Part shown: positions 11,180 through 21,954 of the stretch, in pieces
Position numbering within the stretch: the first letter of the stretch is position 1
Layout of the letters: every line of letters starts with the position of its first letter
Source: Salvia splendens
Taxonomy: Eukaryota > Streptophyta > Magnoliopsida > Lamiales > Lamiaceae
DNA length: 64,000 bases
Assembly (NCBI RefSeq): GCF_004379255.2
Contig: NC_056047.1
Location: 25,744,293 to 25,808,292, forward strand
Direction: 5' to 3'
The notes under the pieces: generated by a model
What the model saw: the letters and a program-made list of their open reading frames with translations, nothing else
Database searches by the model: none
Told to the model about the DNA's origin: nothing
Position numbers and translations under genes: made by a program

Positions 11180-13515
11180 CGGCTCCGAGAGGAGATCAAA
11201 ATTTTGAGGCAACAGGTAGAAGATTGGGGTCGGTAGGAGAGACAATTCTTTAGCTAGAAAGCCAAGCTCAAGTACCTTTTGTTGAGTGACCAGAACACCT
11301 CCTTCTATGACTCACTTGTCAACAGGAATAATGCCCGCAACTGCATTGCATTCCTTTATGAAGAAAATGGCCAAGTACTAAGGGAACCGAGGGTGATCAT
11401 TGATAAGTTTGTTGACTACTTCTCTGGCTTGTTCGGAGTGAGGAAAGAACTGAGCAGATCTGCATGGAGACACTGCAAAATAGATACACTTTGAACACCG
11501 ACGAAGCATGGGAGTTAATCAAAATCATCACGGATGATGAAATTAAAGAGGTAGTCTTTTCCATTGGGAACGACAAGGCTCCTAGATTGGACGGTTATAC
11601 CGCAACTTTCTATAAGAAATCTTGGGACACAGTCGGGAGAGATGTCATCGACGCCGTCAAGGAATTCTTCAGAACACGCAAGCTATTAAGGAGGCTAAAT
11701 ATTATTGTGGTTTCACTCATTCCCAAGACTTCATCGAACCCAAAAGTGGGTGATTACTGACCCATTGCTTGCTGCAACGTTATCTATAAAGTGATAACCA
11801 AGATCATCTCCAAGAGGATGTCTTCCCTACTTCCTAAGATTGTTAATCAAGCACGGTCAGCTTTCATCCCAGGCCGGAGCATCATGGACAACATTTATTT
11901 AGTACAAGAGCTGGTCAGAGGCTACACGATCAAGAGGTCTACCCCACGGTGTGCAGTCAAAATTGATCTTAGAAAGGCATATGATACGATCAGTTCGGAA
12001 TTTTTGAGATCGGTCATGCTAGGACTTAAGTTCCACCCTATCTTCATCGAATGGGTAATGGAGTGTGTCACAACTCCATCGTTTTCTATTGCAATCAATG
12101 GCAGCCCACATGGGTTCTTCCCGGGCAAAAGAGGGTTACGACAGGGGCATCCAATGTCACCATACCTCTTCATCTTATCTATTGAATATCTCTCAAGACT
12201 CTTGTAGGTAAGAACAACCGAGGACTTCAATTATCATGCCAAGTGTGCAGCACTAGGCATCACACACCTTGCCTTTGTTGACGACTTGATATTATTTTGT
12301 AGAGGGGATGTGGGATCCATGACTATCCTTTCCAAGACACTGGAGGAATGTACAAGTTGCTCAAGACTTGAGATTAATAGGGAGAAGTCTCATCTATTCA
12401 CAGCTGGTGTACATGGAGTCGAGCTCCAACAAATCAAGGAAATCTTTCATTTTACTGATGGGCAGTTACCCATTAGGTATCTGGGCGTACCGCTAACCTC
12501 AATGTAACTCAAAGCATCCCATTACTCACCCCTTGTCAACAAAATTGCTTCGCTGACAAAGAAATGGACGGACAAGAACCTTTCTTATGCTGGGTGACCC
12601 AAGCTTATTAGATCAGTTCTGCAAGGTGTGGAGTGTTATTGGCTTCAAGTGTTCCCGTTGCCCGGGACTGTTATTGATAGGATCACTCGAGTGGCATGTA
12701 TTTTCCTATGGGGCACAAAACAAGCACCGGTAGCCTGGCAAGACCTTTGCCTACCTAAGGAGGAGCGAGGCCTTGGATTCTGAAGCCTTAAATCAAGGAA
12801 TACGGTGCTTCTCTCGCGTGTCCTTCGGAATATCTTCTCAAAAAAGGATTCTCTTTGTATTAAATGGGTGCACAGTGTGTACATTGGACGCAAGGATTTT
12901 TGGGACTGGACCGCAAGGAAGAGAGACCCACCCCTCATCAAAGCTTTACTTGCCAACCGGAATTGTCTACTCCAAAACATGCCGCGAGACGTAGTGGCGA
13001 GATTGCTAGGAACTTGGTACCAGTTTACAAGGTCAGCAGAAGCATATGAATGGTTTCGGCCAAAGGGTGAGCACAGATTTTGGCCTAAACATGTGTGGAA
13101 AGGGTACATCCCTCTAAAGTACTCTTTTACCACCTAGCAGGGGAAGACTCCCAACCCGAGGCAGACTCACATACCTCGACATTGATCGGGTATGTCCACT
13201 ATGTAACGTGGAACCAGAAATGGCCAGCCATTTTTTCTTCTCATGCAACACAACTAGAAGAACTTGGAAAGACATTAAGATATGGCTTGGAATCAGAAGA
13301 CCCCTTACAACAATACCAAGTGCCATTAAATGGATAGCCCTTGCTACAATGGTAAGTCTCACATGGAAAGTCAGAAATGCGCTTATCTTTGATAGGAAAC
13401 CATTTGATACAGCACGATTACTCTTTGAGGTAAAAAGGGTAACTTATGCTACTCTTTACTCAAATTTTACTCATAAAACAATTATAAACCAAATTAAACA
13501 TAACACAGATGCATA
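11180..13515 (+). pseudogene. LINE reverse transcriptase with zf-RVT domain
   Basis: This enzyme copies LINE RNA at the target. Visible in order: the pre-RT helix (LSDQNTSFYDSLVNRNNARN), KAPRLDGYTATFYKKSWD, a stop, SAFIPGRSIMDNIYLVQEL, KIDLRKAYDTISSEFL, SPHGFFPGKRGLRQGHPMSP, the catalytic box AFVDDLILF (the family has A-F/Y-x-D-D), LPIRYLGVPLTS, and the zf-RVT finger C-X2-C at CPLCNVEPEMASHFFFSC. Stops at about 11758, 12205, 12505, 12597, 12781 and 13135 break the frame. All major RT motifs remain recognisable, so decay is moderate. Confidence 0.93.
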
Positions 13516-13520
13516 ACACC

Positions 13521-14155
13521 AACATATTTTCCATTCAAGAGGAACGTACGATTGTTCTCTATCTCCTCATAATCCACCAGAAATCAGAATCCAAATAAAA
13601 CCGAATAAGAATTAATAATTTTTGCAGATGCAACAAGTTTATGTTTGGTTTTTTATCTTTCCTATTTTTAGGAACTGTTTATATCTATGCATGAAATCAT
13701 TTCTAGTGTTTTCTAACAATGTTAGGACAACTTACTATTTATTATTCGTGTCATTCTAATGTTAACCTTTTTTTTTCGCAACCATAATTACTCAAATTAA
13801 TGAAAAGAATAAATTAAAGAAATCTACTACCATAAAAATTTTGTAGCGTATGAAACTCTAAGTCATCAATCAGGTGAGTTAAAGTATACCTTATAGGTTA
13901 TCGTGTTTGAGTTGGGGAGTTGTAGGTTCACGTCTGGTATTCTGTAGGCGGTGGGATGGTGACCTTGAGAGTGTGTGTGGTGTGGAAGACACGATCTGTC
14001 TCCATCTAATCCCCTTTTTTTGTAATGTAGGTGATATTCCTGAAACTTTTAGTTTTCCTATTATTATAGATGAAGTTGAGTTAAACGATAATATTTTCTG
14101 TATTTCTATCAAGGCAAGTTCGTCTATTTTGTCTTCTGTTGATAATCTAAGTATA
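13521..14155. other. Unassigned DNA downstream of the LINE
   Basis: This may include the LINE 3' UTR, but I see no clear poly-A end. A short open stretch after an AG at about 14028 reads GDIPETFSFPIIIDEVELND and could be a stray exon; I do not recognise it. Confidence 0.4.
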
Positions 14156-15972
14156 TACTCCCTTCGTCCGCCATTAAATGTCCCATTTTTTCTTTTACTT
14201 CCGTCCACCAATAAATGTCTCATTTCACTTTTAATATATTTGGTAAATGGATGATACGCTCAGATTTGGCATTGTTTTAAGGCCATTATTTGGTCCGTTT
14301 TGAGTGTCAAAATTGCATTACAAGTCCATAATTTGCATATTTTTATCCATTTTGGTATCTTGACGTGTTTTGTGAGAAATGTGCAAAATAGAACAAAAAA
14401 AGTCATAAAAAGGTCAAAATTCGGAAGCTGGAACTGAAACACAACCTAGCGGCCCGCTGCAAGCAATGCAGCGGTCACTGAACCGAGTCCAGAAAGTTCT
14501 GGAGCTGTCCAGCGGCCAGTTGGGCACGATCGCACACGACAGCATGTGTTGAAACTCATATTTCCGGCGATTCTAAAGTCCGATAAGGTAGTGCTACATA
14601 TCATTCTCTTCGTCTTTAAAAGAGCTTCGCGTTGGTATCAAGATCATCTCAATCGGAGTTTTATGGAGAAAGTTATGGTCATTATACCAAAGTTGCGCAA
14701 TACTGTCAAGTGCTGGCGAGAATTTAAGGAAGGAAACAAGACAAATTTTTTCCTTAACCTATGGGCCACGAAAATTCCATCTTTCCTCTTACTTGGAGGA
14801 CACCTTTTACCATATTTAAACCATTTTCAAGCCTATATATACCCCATAAGCTAATTGATAATATTCACCAATTCATATCCTCCAAAATTAGGGGTGCCCC
14901 ACGCTCCTCCTCCAACACTAATCCTTCATCTTCTTTTTTCCAAATAATTCCAGAGGTTAAATTTGAGAGTACTTCATAGTGCAAGGGGTTGAAGAAGGAA
15001 TCAAGAGAAGATCAAGGCTACAATAATTCAACCTTTGTGTTTTATTTGCTTTAGTTCTTATTTTCGTTATGACTTCCCTATAATCTATGTTTTAAGTTTA
15101 TTCTATCATGTGTAACTAAACTCATAGGATTCTATGGTTGTGTTAGTAACGACTTTGGTTATACAATTCCATTTTTTCTATTTAATATCCGTTTTGTTCT
15201 TACTTCGTTTCTTCCATAGGTTTTAGATAATGCTTCACGTTTGAGTGAAACATTCTGTGATGATTTAATATAACTTGCTACATAATCGTGAGAGGAGGTT
15301 GGCGAGTTAGATCTACTTAATAGACACTACAATTAGTTTCCCTTAAAACGCCACTGTTAATTGAGAGTGAGGACTTTTCAAGGGTCTTAGGAGCTTCAAG
15401 GAGTTACGGATCTAGGATTAACGACCCTATTGTTAGTAATCTATGTTTATTTCGCATGAGCATAAATTAAGCGACTCGTTCTATCAAAGTAAGAACAGTG
15501 CTAGGATGTTGTACCTGGAATTTATATAACCATAATGTGAACGCACATCCCTGGAATTCCCTTGTCTCTCGTATCTTTATTTTTGTGATTTATTTGCAAT
15601 TAGTCGTTTATTTGCTTAATTTATTTTGCTTAATTAAACCAAAACTCTTGTTTCTCTAGATAGTATTGACGCTTAGTACATGATAGCCAGTTGCAATTAT
15701 ATTCCATGTGTTCGATATCCCGGTATTGACCTTTAGCTATACTATTTCTGCCTTGTATACTTGCAGATATTTATAGTGCTAAAAAATAGTGCATTAGTCG
15801 ACTCTACATTCCACTAATTCATTTTACTCACATGTTATTATTATTCCAATATATAAAAGTAGGTCTTACATTCCACTAACTTTTTCTGTCCACTTAACTT
15901 TATAAAGTTAAATATTTTTTAAAACCCGTTCTGGTCAAAATATAAGACATTTAATCAAGGACGGGGGGAGTA
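14156..15972. mobile_element. Stowaway-type MITE split by a solo LTR
   Basis: The left end at 14156 reads TACTCCCTTCGTCCG; the right end at 15972 reads GGACGGGGGGAGTA, the matching Stowaway terminus. Left arm 14156-14251 and right arm 15797-15972 together make about 270 bp, the usual size. The intervening 1545 bp is an LTR inserted in the middle. Confidence 0.85.
14252..15796 (+). mobile_element. Solo Gypsy-type LTR related to the 47395 LARD LTR
   Basis: It begins TGATACGCTCAGATTTGGC and ends GTGCATTA, where TA probably derives from CA. Its last 150 bp align clearly with the LARD LTR at 48650-48807, sharing GACGCTTAGTA, TGATAGCCA, TGTTCGATATCC, GACCTTTAGCTATACTA and TTTATAGTGCTAA-like blocks. 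No internal region or second LTR is present, so it is a solo LTR. The 5-bp flanks ATGGA and GTCGA are only a partial TSD match. It interrupts a Stowaway MITE. Confidence 0.82.
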
Positions 15973-16279
15973 TTTTTTTGGACTCTGTATAATAATTATT
16001 TTGAATTAAGTATTTAAATTTATATGTAATTTTAGTATTTTTTATTACTATATTAAAATTATTTTAAGTTTGTATTTTTATATAAATTTTCATTAATATT
16101 TACTATTCAAGTTATATAATTTATAATTAAATCTATATTTAATTTACTACTGATTTGTTGTTATTTTTCTAAATTTTTGTTTTGCATTTATAAATAACTA
16201 TGTTTTGTTCATCAAAACTGTTGAATTATTTATTTATTCAAAGTATATGCATTTTTCCTCTCTGATCCTTAGTTACATC

Positions 16280-16323
<44 letters not shown>

Positions 16324-16340
16324 CATCCTTTATATATATA
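15973..16340. other. AT-rich DNA ending in a (TA)n tract
   Basis: No gene. A TA microsatellite at about 16283-16322 starts the series of TA tracts that border elements through to 36.9 kb. Confidence 0.6.
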
Positions 16341-16632
16341 TTTCCACCTTTTTCCTTCTTGATCTCAGCCCCACGATTTTGTCATCCGACGGTTAGATTG
16401 GTGCCACGTGTCATTTAATAATGCATATTTTCAGTTGAATAATGCACACCGACTAATAATGCACCATTATATGGTAATAATGCAGATTTTCAGTTGAATA
16501 ATGCACACCGACTAATAATGCACCATTATAGTGTAATAATGCAGATAATCTGAACCGTTGATGAATGAGATCTAACGGCCCATATTAAGAAGGATAAACG
16601 ATCTAAGGGATGAATAGGAGAATAACGCTCCC
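16341..16632. mobile_element. TA-flanked MITE, family a, copy 1
   Basis: The interior has repeated TAATAATGCA and GAATAATGCACACCGAC phrases. The right end is GGAGAATAACGCTCCCA followed by (TA)n. Other copies lie at 23985-24152 (right half), 27150-27403 (inverted) and 27880-28144 (complete). Copies share CCGACGGTTAGATTGGTGCC near the left and AACGGCCCATATTAAGAAG near the right. Confidence 0.8.
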
Positions 16633-16644
16633 ATATATATATAT

Positions 16645-16929
16645 TAGGGTTTTGATCCATGCAAAACCATTCTTAATACAAAAATGCAGAACCAAGCATA
16701 CAAAAGTCATTTTTAGGTCATTGTAAGCTTATTTTTACGTCATTATAGTAAGGATGACATGAAATGATCTTAACATGACCTCAAACCCAAAGTTTATAAT
16801 ATGACATAAAACTGCTTTACAATGACCTTCCGTGTTTTTGTTTAATTATTGACCATTGGATTGTCAAATCTCATGGTCAGGATTTGGTCTGGATTTTGTA
16901 TTGAGATCAAGTTTTGTATTGATCATTTT

Positions 16930-16932
<3 letters not shown>
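16645..16932. mobile_element. TA-flanked MITE, family b, copy 1
   Basis: Left end TAGGGTTTTGATCCATGCA; inverted right end TAGGAAAATGATCAATACA. The TIRs are imperfect over about 48 bp, with (TA)n on both sides. The interior carries AGGTCATTGTAAGC-like phrases. The copies at 19904-20196 and 20239-20582 are inverted relative to this one. Confidence 0.8.
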
Positions 16933-16970
<38 letters not shown>

Positions 16971-17200
16971 TTAGGGCTGTGATCAAGATAGAACCATTCT
17001 TAAATGTAGAACCAATCTTAAATGTAGAACCAATGCCAAATTTGGATTGAAAACATGATTAGTGGGGTGGTTATAACCGATGCATTGTGATTATGTATGA
17101 AATTTGATCTTGACCATCCTTTTTCCTCATCCAATGGATGAAATGTAGTTCTAGGTTATACACTTTAGATTGTTTTGTATATAAGACAACCCATTTATTT
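16971..17200. mobile_element. TA-flanked MITE, family c, copy 1
   Basis: The left end carries GTGATCAAGATAGAACCATT. The right part is homologous, inverted, to the left part of 36541-36918, sharing the CCTAGAACT and CCATTGGATGAGGAAAAA phrases. Bordered by TA-rich DNA on both sides. Confidence 0.72.
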
Positions 17201-17415
17201 ATATAGGTTAGTGATCAAGATATAACTAATCTTAAGTGTATAACTAGAGAACAAATCTTAGCCACACATCTTAATGGAACAAATATTATTTATTTTAATA
17301 ATACAAAATAGGCTAAGGGTATTTTTGGAAATTACATTATGAAATTTATAACAGGCAACGTGATTCTGCCGTGCTGGAACTTTGCTGCTGAACTCCATCA
17401 ACATGATGACGGTGG

Positions 17416-17663
17416 ATGGGGGATTTGGGGATGGGGTTTCGGGCGGTTGTTTGGGAGGAAGGGCGCCAGATCGGGAACCGCTGCGGCGTGATCTGGCTGA
17501 TGTACGCCGGGCTCGAGAGCGGCATGGTCGAGTGGAGGGATACGGACGACGTGAACAACAGCGTCGTGGCAGGATTGGCCACTGGAGCGCTGTACAAGGC
17601 GGCATCAGGGCCGAGGGCAGCGGCGCTGGCGGGAGCGCTTGGAGGCGTGGTGGAAGATGGTGA
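17416..17663 (+). pseudogene. Captured TIM23 (Tim17/22/23 family) fragment
   Basis: TIM23 forms the protein-import channel of the inner mitochondrial membrane. The frame reads RQIGNRCGVIWLMYAGLESG, then MVEWRDTDDVNNSVVAGLAT, then GALYKAASGPRAAALAGALG. This is the conserved C-terminal part of plant TIM23, with two GxxxG-rich membrane helices. The N-terminus and the end of the last helix are missing. The frame leaves the homology at about 17655 and runs into unrelated sequence. GC content is far above the surroundings, as expected for a captured exon. No promoter or start is retained. Confidence 0.85.
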
Positions 17664-17817
17664 CATTGATCATTTCTTTGTTTTGAATCAGAGCAAATAT
17701 GGCAATTACAAGCTCCGTCACATTTCCACGTGTCGCATTTAGAAGCCCCCCAACTGCAACCCATATTAAATAAAAGAAATAAACACATACTATATAGTAA
17801 GTAATTTGTTGAGTAAA

Positions 17818-18445
17818 GTAATTTGTTTACAAAACACATCACTCTTAGCATGATTTTACTTCACTCTTGTTTACAAAACGCATCACTCTTAGCATGATTT
17901 TACTTCTAGCATGATTTTACTTCACTCTTGTTTACAAAACACATCACTCTTACCATGATTTTACTTTACTCTTATTTACAAAACGCATCACTCTTAACAT
18001 GATTTTACTTCACTCTTGTTTTCACTCTTGTTTACAAAACACATCACTCTTAACATGATTTTACTTCATTCTTGTTTACAAAATACATCACTCTTAGCAT
18101 GATTTTACTCCACTCTTGTTTACAAAACACATCACTCTTAGCATGATTTTACTTCACTCTTGTTTACAAAACGCATCACTCTTAGCATGATTTTACTTCA
18201 CTCTTGTTTATAAAACACATCACTCTTGTTTATAAAACACATCACTCTTAGTATGATTTTACTTCACTCTTGTTTACAAAACACATCACTCTTAGCATGG
18301 TTTTACTTCACTCTTGTTTATAAAACACATCACTCTTAGCATGATTTTACTTCACTCTTGTTTACAAAACACATCACTCTTAGCATGATTTTACTTCACT
18401 CTTATTTACAAAACACATCACTCTTAGCATGATATTACTTCACTG
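17818..18445. repeat. 44-bp minisatellite, about 14 copies
   Basis: The unit runs CACTCTTGTTTACAAAACAC then ATCACTCTTAGCATGATTTT then ACTT. Copies vary at a few positions; one or two are shortened or duplicated internally. A related array lies in element C at 24790-25085. Confidence 0.95.
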
Positions 18446-19110
18446 TTGTGAAATTTCCATCCCAATACCAAAAGCAATTATCTCTTGTAGATTGTCAACT
18501 CTACATTATGAGATAATTTAGAGATATATATATAATCGCAATGCTCTTCTCTGTGATATTCAGTTTGGGATCATAATGACATAACATATTCCCCAAAATA
18601 TATTGAGCTTTACAGGGCTTTACCAACAAAAGAGGGCGATTTATTTAGGTGTCAATCGAGCTCTTGTTCTCTCAGCGTTACACATATATATATGTATATA
18701 TGTGTGTGTGACTACGTATAATGCATTACATCAGATTGATAGAGAGGAAGAAGAAGGAAACAAAAATCTCAGTAGTTGTGCAACTAATTGTTCGTTTTTC
18801 TCTGGAAATAGAGATTGATTTCTCCCCTTTGTTTCTTCGTTTCTCTCTCCCCCAATTTCTTTCATTTCTGTTAACGTAACCACAACCAGCTGAATAGGAA
18901 ACATGACTTCAGATGAACAGGCAAGTAGTTATAACAAAGATAATACATTCAAGCACTGTTCATCGTTCAAATTTGATTCTACAACATTCTCCCAATAGTC
19001 TAGAGCCATTGAGGACTTTCTGAGATGATAAGGCGAGCATTATCTCATGTAGATTGTCAACTCTTTACTCTTTAAAATCTCCATCCCAATACCAAAAGCA
19101 ATTCACACAA
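18446..19110 (+). other. UTR-like segment with two rearranged repeat blocks
   Basis: Block 1 (CCATCCCAATACCAAAAGCA) lies at about 18456 and again at about 19081. Block 2 (GTAGATTGTCAACTCT) lies at about 18488 and about 19049. Their order is swapped between the two places. Between them, 18720-18925 is CT-rich and ends ACATGACTTCAGATGAACAG followed by GCAAGT, which resembles a 5' UTR plus the first codons of a gene I do not recognise. Confidence 0.45.
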
Positions 19111-19203
19111 ATCAGAAAATGGCAGAGAGGGCTGGAGAAGAGATTTCAATCGAAGAGCAATACGCAAATCCCGATTTCAAGATTGCATATTTTAGCGAGA
19201 GAG

Positions 19204-19440
19204 ATGGGGGCAGTGACAACGGCCTTGATAGCCATAGCGGCGGTGGCGCTGGGATGGTGTACGATCGAGATCGCGTGCAAGCCCTGTCTCGAGAAAGGTC
19301 GCGAAGCCATAGATCGCAACCTCAACCCCAATTACGATCCAGACGACGATATCGACACCGCCGCCACCGTTCGCGCCCCTCTCAATCCCGATTACTCTGA
19401 AGCTGCCGCCGCTCCCTCCACCGTCGTCAAGGCCGTCTGA
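19204..19440 (+). CDS. OEP7-like chloroplast outer-envelope protein, intact frame
   Basis: OEP7 is a small signal-anchored protein of the chloroplast outer envelope. The 78-codon frame starts MGAVTTALIAIAAVALGWCT, an N-terminal hydrophobic anchor. It continues IEIACKPCLEKGREAID, then an acidic stretch DPDDDIDTAATVRAP. The anchor, the LGW-x-IEIA-x-KP step and the DDxDTAAT motif match OEP7-type proteins, which are about 64 residues, so this is slightly longer. I chose the ATG at 19204 because the anchor begins there; an upstream in-frame ATG at 19054 would add 50 unrelated residues. The frame is uninterrupted and GC-rich. It lies inside TIR element A, so it may be a captured retained copy or a functional gene carried along. 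Family call by recognition, moderately sure. Confidence 0.7.
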   Translation: MGAVTTALIAIAAVALGWCTIEIACKPCLEKGREAIDRNLNPNYDPDDDIDTAATVRAPLNPDYSEAAAAPSTVVKAV

Positions 19441-19848
19441 TTCTGCCAGAAATCGAGCGATCTCATCCTCGAGGAATAATATTGTGCGTTAATACGGCGA
19501 CGTCGTTGTGCGACTGGATACCGACGGCTACGACGACGGCTACGACGATGGCAATTGCTTGAACGCGGTTTAATTTTCCAGAACAGAGAAGAGGAGAAGA
19601 GAGAAGAAGAAATCGTGGTAGTTTTTCAAATGAAATCAATTTGGCGTGATTTTGGTATCAAGCTTTTACAAAATTACCATAATACCCCCGCCTTATTATT
19701 ATGGAGTAAATTTGTGATTGAGGGAACTAATTCCTTTTTAAATTAGAAAATTACATGTATTAATACTAGTCCTTGATTTTCTTGATCTTGTGGCTGTGAT
19801 TTGTTCTCTAGTTATTTGGTTAAGGGGTGTTTGCCATAGATCACTACC

Positions 19849-19852
<4 letters not shown>

Positions 19853-19903
<51 letters not shown>
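19853..19903. repeat. (TA)n microsatellite between TIR elements
   Basis: About 50 bp of nearly pure TA joins the right end of element A to the left end of the next family b MITE. Confidence 0.95.
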
Positions 19904-19908
<5 letters not shown>

Positions 19909-20190
19909 AGATGATCAAAATAAGTATGTGTTTAAATCCAGAAATGCAGACCAAATCTTGGCCCTAGGATTAGATGATCTAATGGTCAATAATTAACCAA
20001 AAACACGGAAGGTCATAATTAAGCAATTTTAGGTCATATTATAATATTTGGGTTTAATGTCATGCTAAGATCGTTTTAGGTCATGCTTTGTTAGCATGAC
20101 CTAAAAATTACCTAATTATGACCTAAAAGTGACCTAATTATGATATTGTTCTGCGTTTCTGTATTTAAATCTAGTTTTGCATAGATCAAA

Positions 20191-20196
<6 letters not shown>
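19904..20196. mobile_element. TA-flanked MITE, family b, copy 2
   Basis: Left end TAGGGAGATGATCAAAATAAG; inverted right end TAGGGTTTTGATCTATGCA. The interior has repeated AGGTCAT/ATGACCT phrases of both orientations around 20040-20130, able to pair. Bordered by (TA)n on both sides. Confidence 0.8.
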
Positions 20197-20238
<42 letters not shown>

Positions 20239-20242
<4 letters not shown>

Positions 20243-20582
20243 AAAATGATCAATACAAAACTTGATCTCAATACAAAATCCAGACCAAATCCTGACCATG
20301 AGATTTGACAATCCAATGGTCAATAATTAAACAAAAACACGGAGGGTCATTGTAAAGCAGTTTTAGGTCATATTATAAACTTTGGGTTTGAGGTCATGTG
20401 TTTTGAGGGTCATTGTAAAACAGTTTTAGGTCATATTATAAACTTTGGGTTTGAGGTCATGTTAAGATCATTTCATGTCATCCTTACTATAATGACGAAA
20501 AAATAAGCTTACAATGACCTAAAAATGACTTTTGTATGCTTGGTTCTGCATTTTTGTATTAAGAATGGTTTTGCATAGATCA
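20239..20582. mobile_element. TA-flanked MITE, family b, copy 3
   Basis: Inverted relative to copy 1 and closely similar. It contains an internal tandem duplication of about 62 bp beginning GGGTCATTGTAAARCAG. Bordered by (TA)n at the left and TATATATATA at the right. Confidence 0.82.
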
Positions 20583-21104
20583 GTATATATATATAGGGTA
20601 CGTTATAATGATAACTCATATTTATATGATAACCCTATAACTAAATCTGGACCACACATATTTCTAATCATGTGGTTGAGATTCAAACTTAGATTTACTT
20701 TATAAAAAAAAGTGTGGTGGTAAAACTGTCATTTCCCTCATTTAAATCTAAATTTTGTATATTCCGGCGAGATTCACCAGCACAAGCGTCAGAGTTCTTG
20801 CCTTCATCCTCCACGAATTTTGGGAAGTTTCTTCTAAGTTTGATATTTTATAATCTGCTTGTAGATTTGTATGCTTAAAGTAATTGAGTTGAATTGGTGT
20901 TTGTTATTCGTCGAAGAAGCTGCGGTGGCGGTGCGGTGGCGATTGGTTGTCGGTAGTCAAAGACTCAAAATGGAGTGACGAGAGGTGGGAATATTCCACG
21001 CGGCAAATGCCACGAAATGTTGAATTCGTAAAATATTTCTAGAAAGAATAATTAAATGGTTTTTAGAATCAATTTGTCCTTGTTATATGTGCGCCAAAAC
21101 TATC

Positions 21105-21490
21105 CTTTTATGTAAATACCTACAAATAAGTAAAAGTATCATTGTATCAACTGAAAGTATCATTCTATCCACCAAAACTATCATTCTATTTGTCAAAACA
21201 ATCATTTTATGTACATACCTACAAATAAGTAAAAGTATCATTGTATCAACTCAAAGTATCATTTTATCCGCCAAAACTATCATTCTATCCGCTAAAACTA
21301 TCATTTTATGTATATACCTACAAATAAGTAAAAATATCATTGTATCAAGTCAGAGTATCATTCTATCCACCAAAACTATCATTCTATCCGCCAAAACTAT
21401 CATGTACATACCTATAAATAAGTAAAAGTATCATTGTATCAACTCAGAGTATCATTCTATCCGCCAAAACTATCATTTTATGTACATACC
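21105..21490. repeat. Minisatellite with ACTATCATTTTAT core, left arm of B
   Basis: A higher-order unit of about 100 bp is repeated nearly four times. It contains ACCTACAAATAAGTAAAAGT, ATCATTGTATCAACT and several AAACTATCATTYTATCC phrases. Reading frames across it are repeat artefacts. Confidence 0.93.
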
Positions 21491-21954
21491 TGTTTTGCAT
21501 TGGCCCCATCTGTTTTGAATTTCACGAGAACGAAGATCTGCAATGCCTTGTCTCTTTATATCCTACATTTAAAATTTACCCTTTGGGATTTTAACATTAT
21601 AATTGAATTTGAGTCGTCCACGACTGCGCCTCCACCATTTCAATTTATCTAACATGCTGATTAGTATAATAAATTGTTAACCCCATTTTTAAATTTTCAA
21701 TTCTGAAATTAAAATAGCTCAGGTTTTAATTCTTGATGCTGACTACTTGTATATTATTCTCATAGATTGACCACCACATCATTATGTTTATGTTTAAATT
21801 TTTTGTGTATGTGTATTATTCGAGTATGACATGACCCATGGGTATAGGAAATTTAAGGCTGAGAGATTGGACAATTTTATACTAACAATTTTTTAAGTAG
21901 TACTGATATTCACAATACTCCTATTCTTTCCCACTAAGTAAATGCATAGCAAGT

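Larger units (their letters stand above)
9490..13520 (+). mobile_element. L1-type LINE, degenerate, apparently lacking endonuclease
   Basis: Order on the plus strand: a possible ORF1 N-terminal region, DUF4283 plus CCHC knuckle (ORF1), reverse transcriptase, and a zf-RVT C-terminal domain. Only about 140 bp separates the ORF1 stop (11062) from the helix that normally precedes reverse transcriptase, so the apurinic endonuclease domain (usually over 200 residues) is absent. Several in-frame stops show it is dead. The 5' limit is uncertain. Confidence 0.88.
17203..19852. mobile_element. Gene-carrying TIR element A (Pack-MULE-like)
   Basis: The left end reads TATAGGTTAGTGATCAAG and the inverted right end ATAGGGTAGTGATCTATG. 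Both continue about 40 bp in to the shared AACTAGAGAACAAATC and GCCACA blocks, giving TIRs of roughly 75 bp. (TA)n tracts adjoin both ends, so the target duplication cannot be resolved. Inside are a TIM23 fragment, a 44-bp minisatellite, a UTR-like block and an OEP7-like open frame. No transposase is present, so it must be non-autonomous. MULE affiliation is inference from the long TIRs and captured genes. Confidence 0.72.

Noticed and set aside
16205..17050. Frames with runs of Tyr-Ile at 16205-16396 and 16856-17050
   Set aside because: They translate (TA)n tracts; not coding.
17258..17851. 197-residue minus-strand frame over the TIM23 fragment
   Set aside because: The plus strand has a convincing TIM23 match, and the GC-rich exon keeps other frames open.
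17818..18445. Regular array resembling a CRISPR
   Set aside because: The unit is a continuous 44-bp tandem repeat with no unique spacers, in plant DNA; it is a minisatellite.
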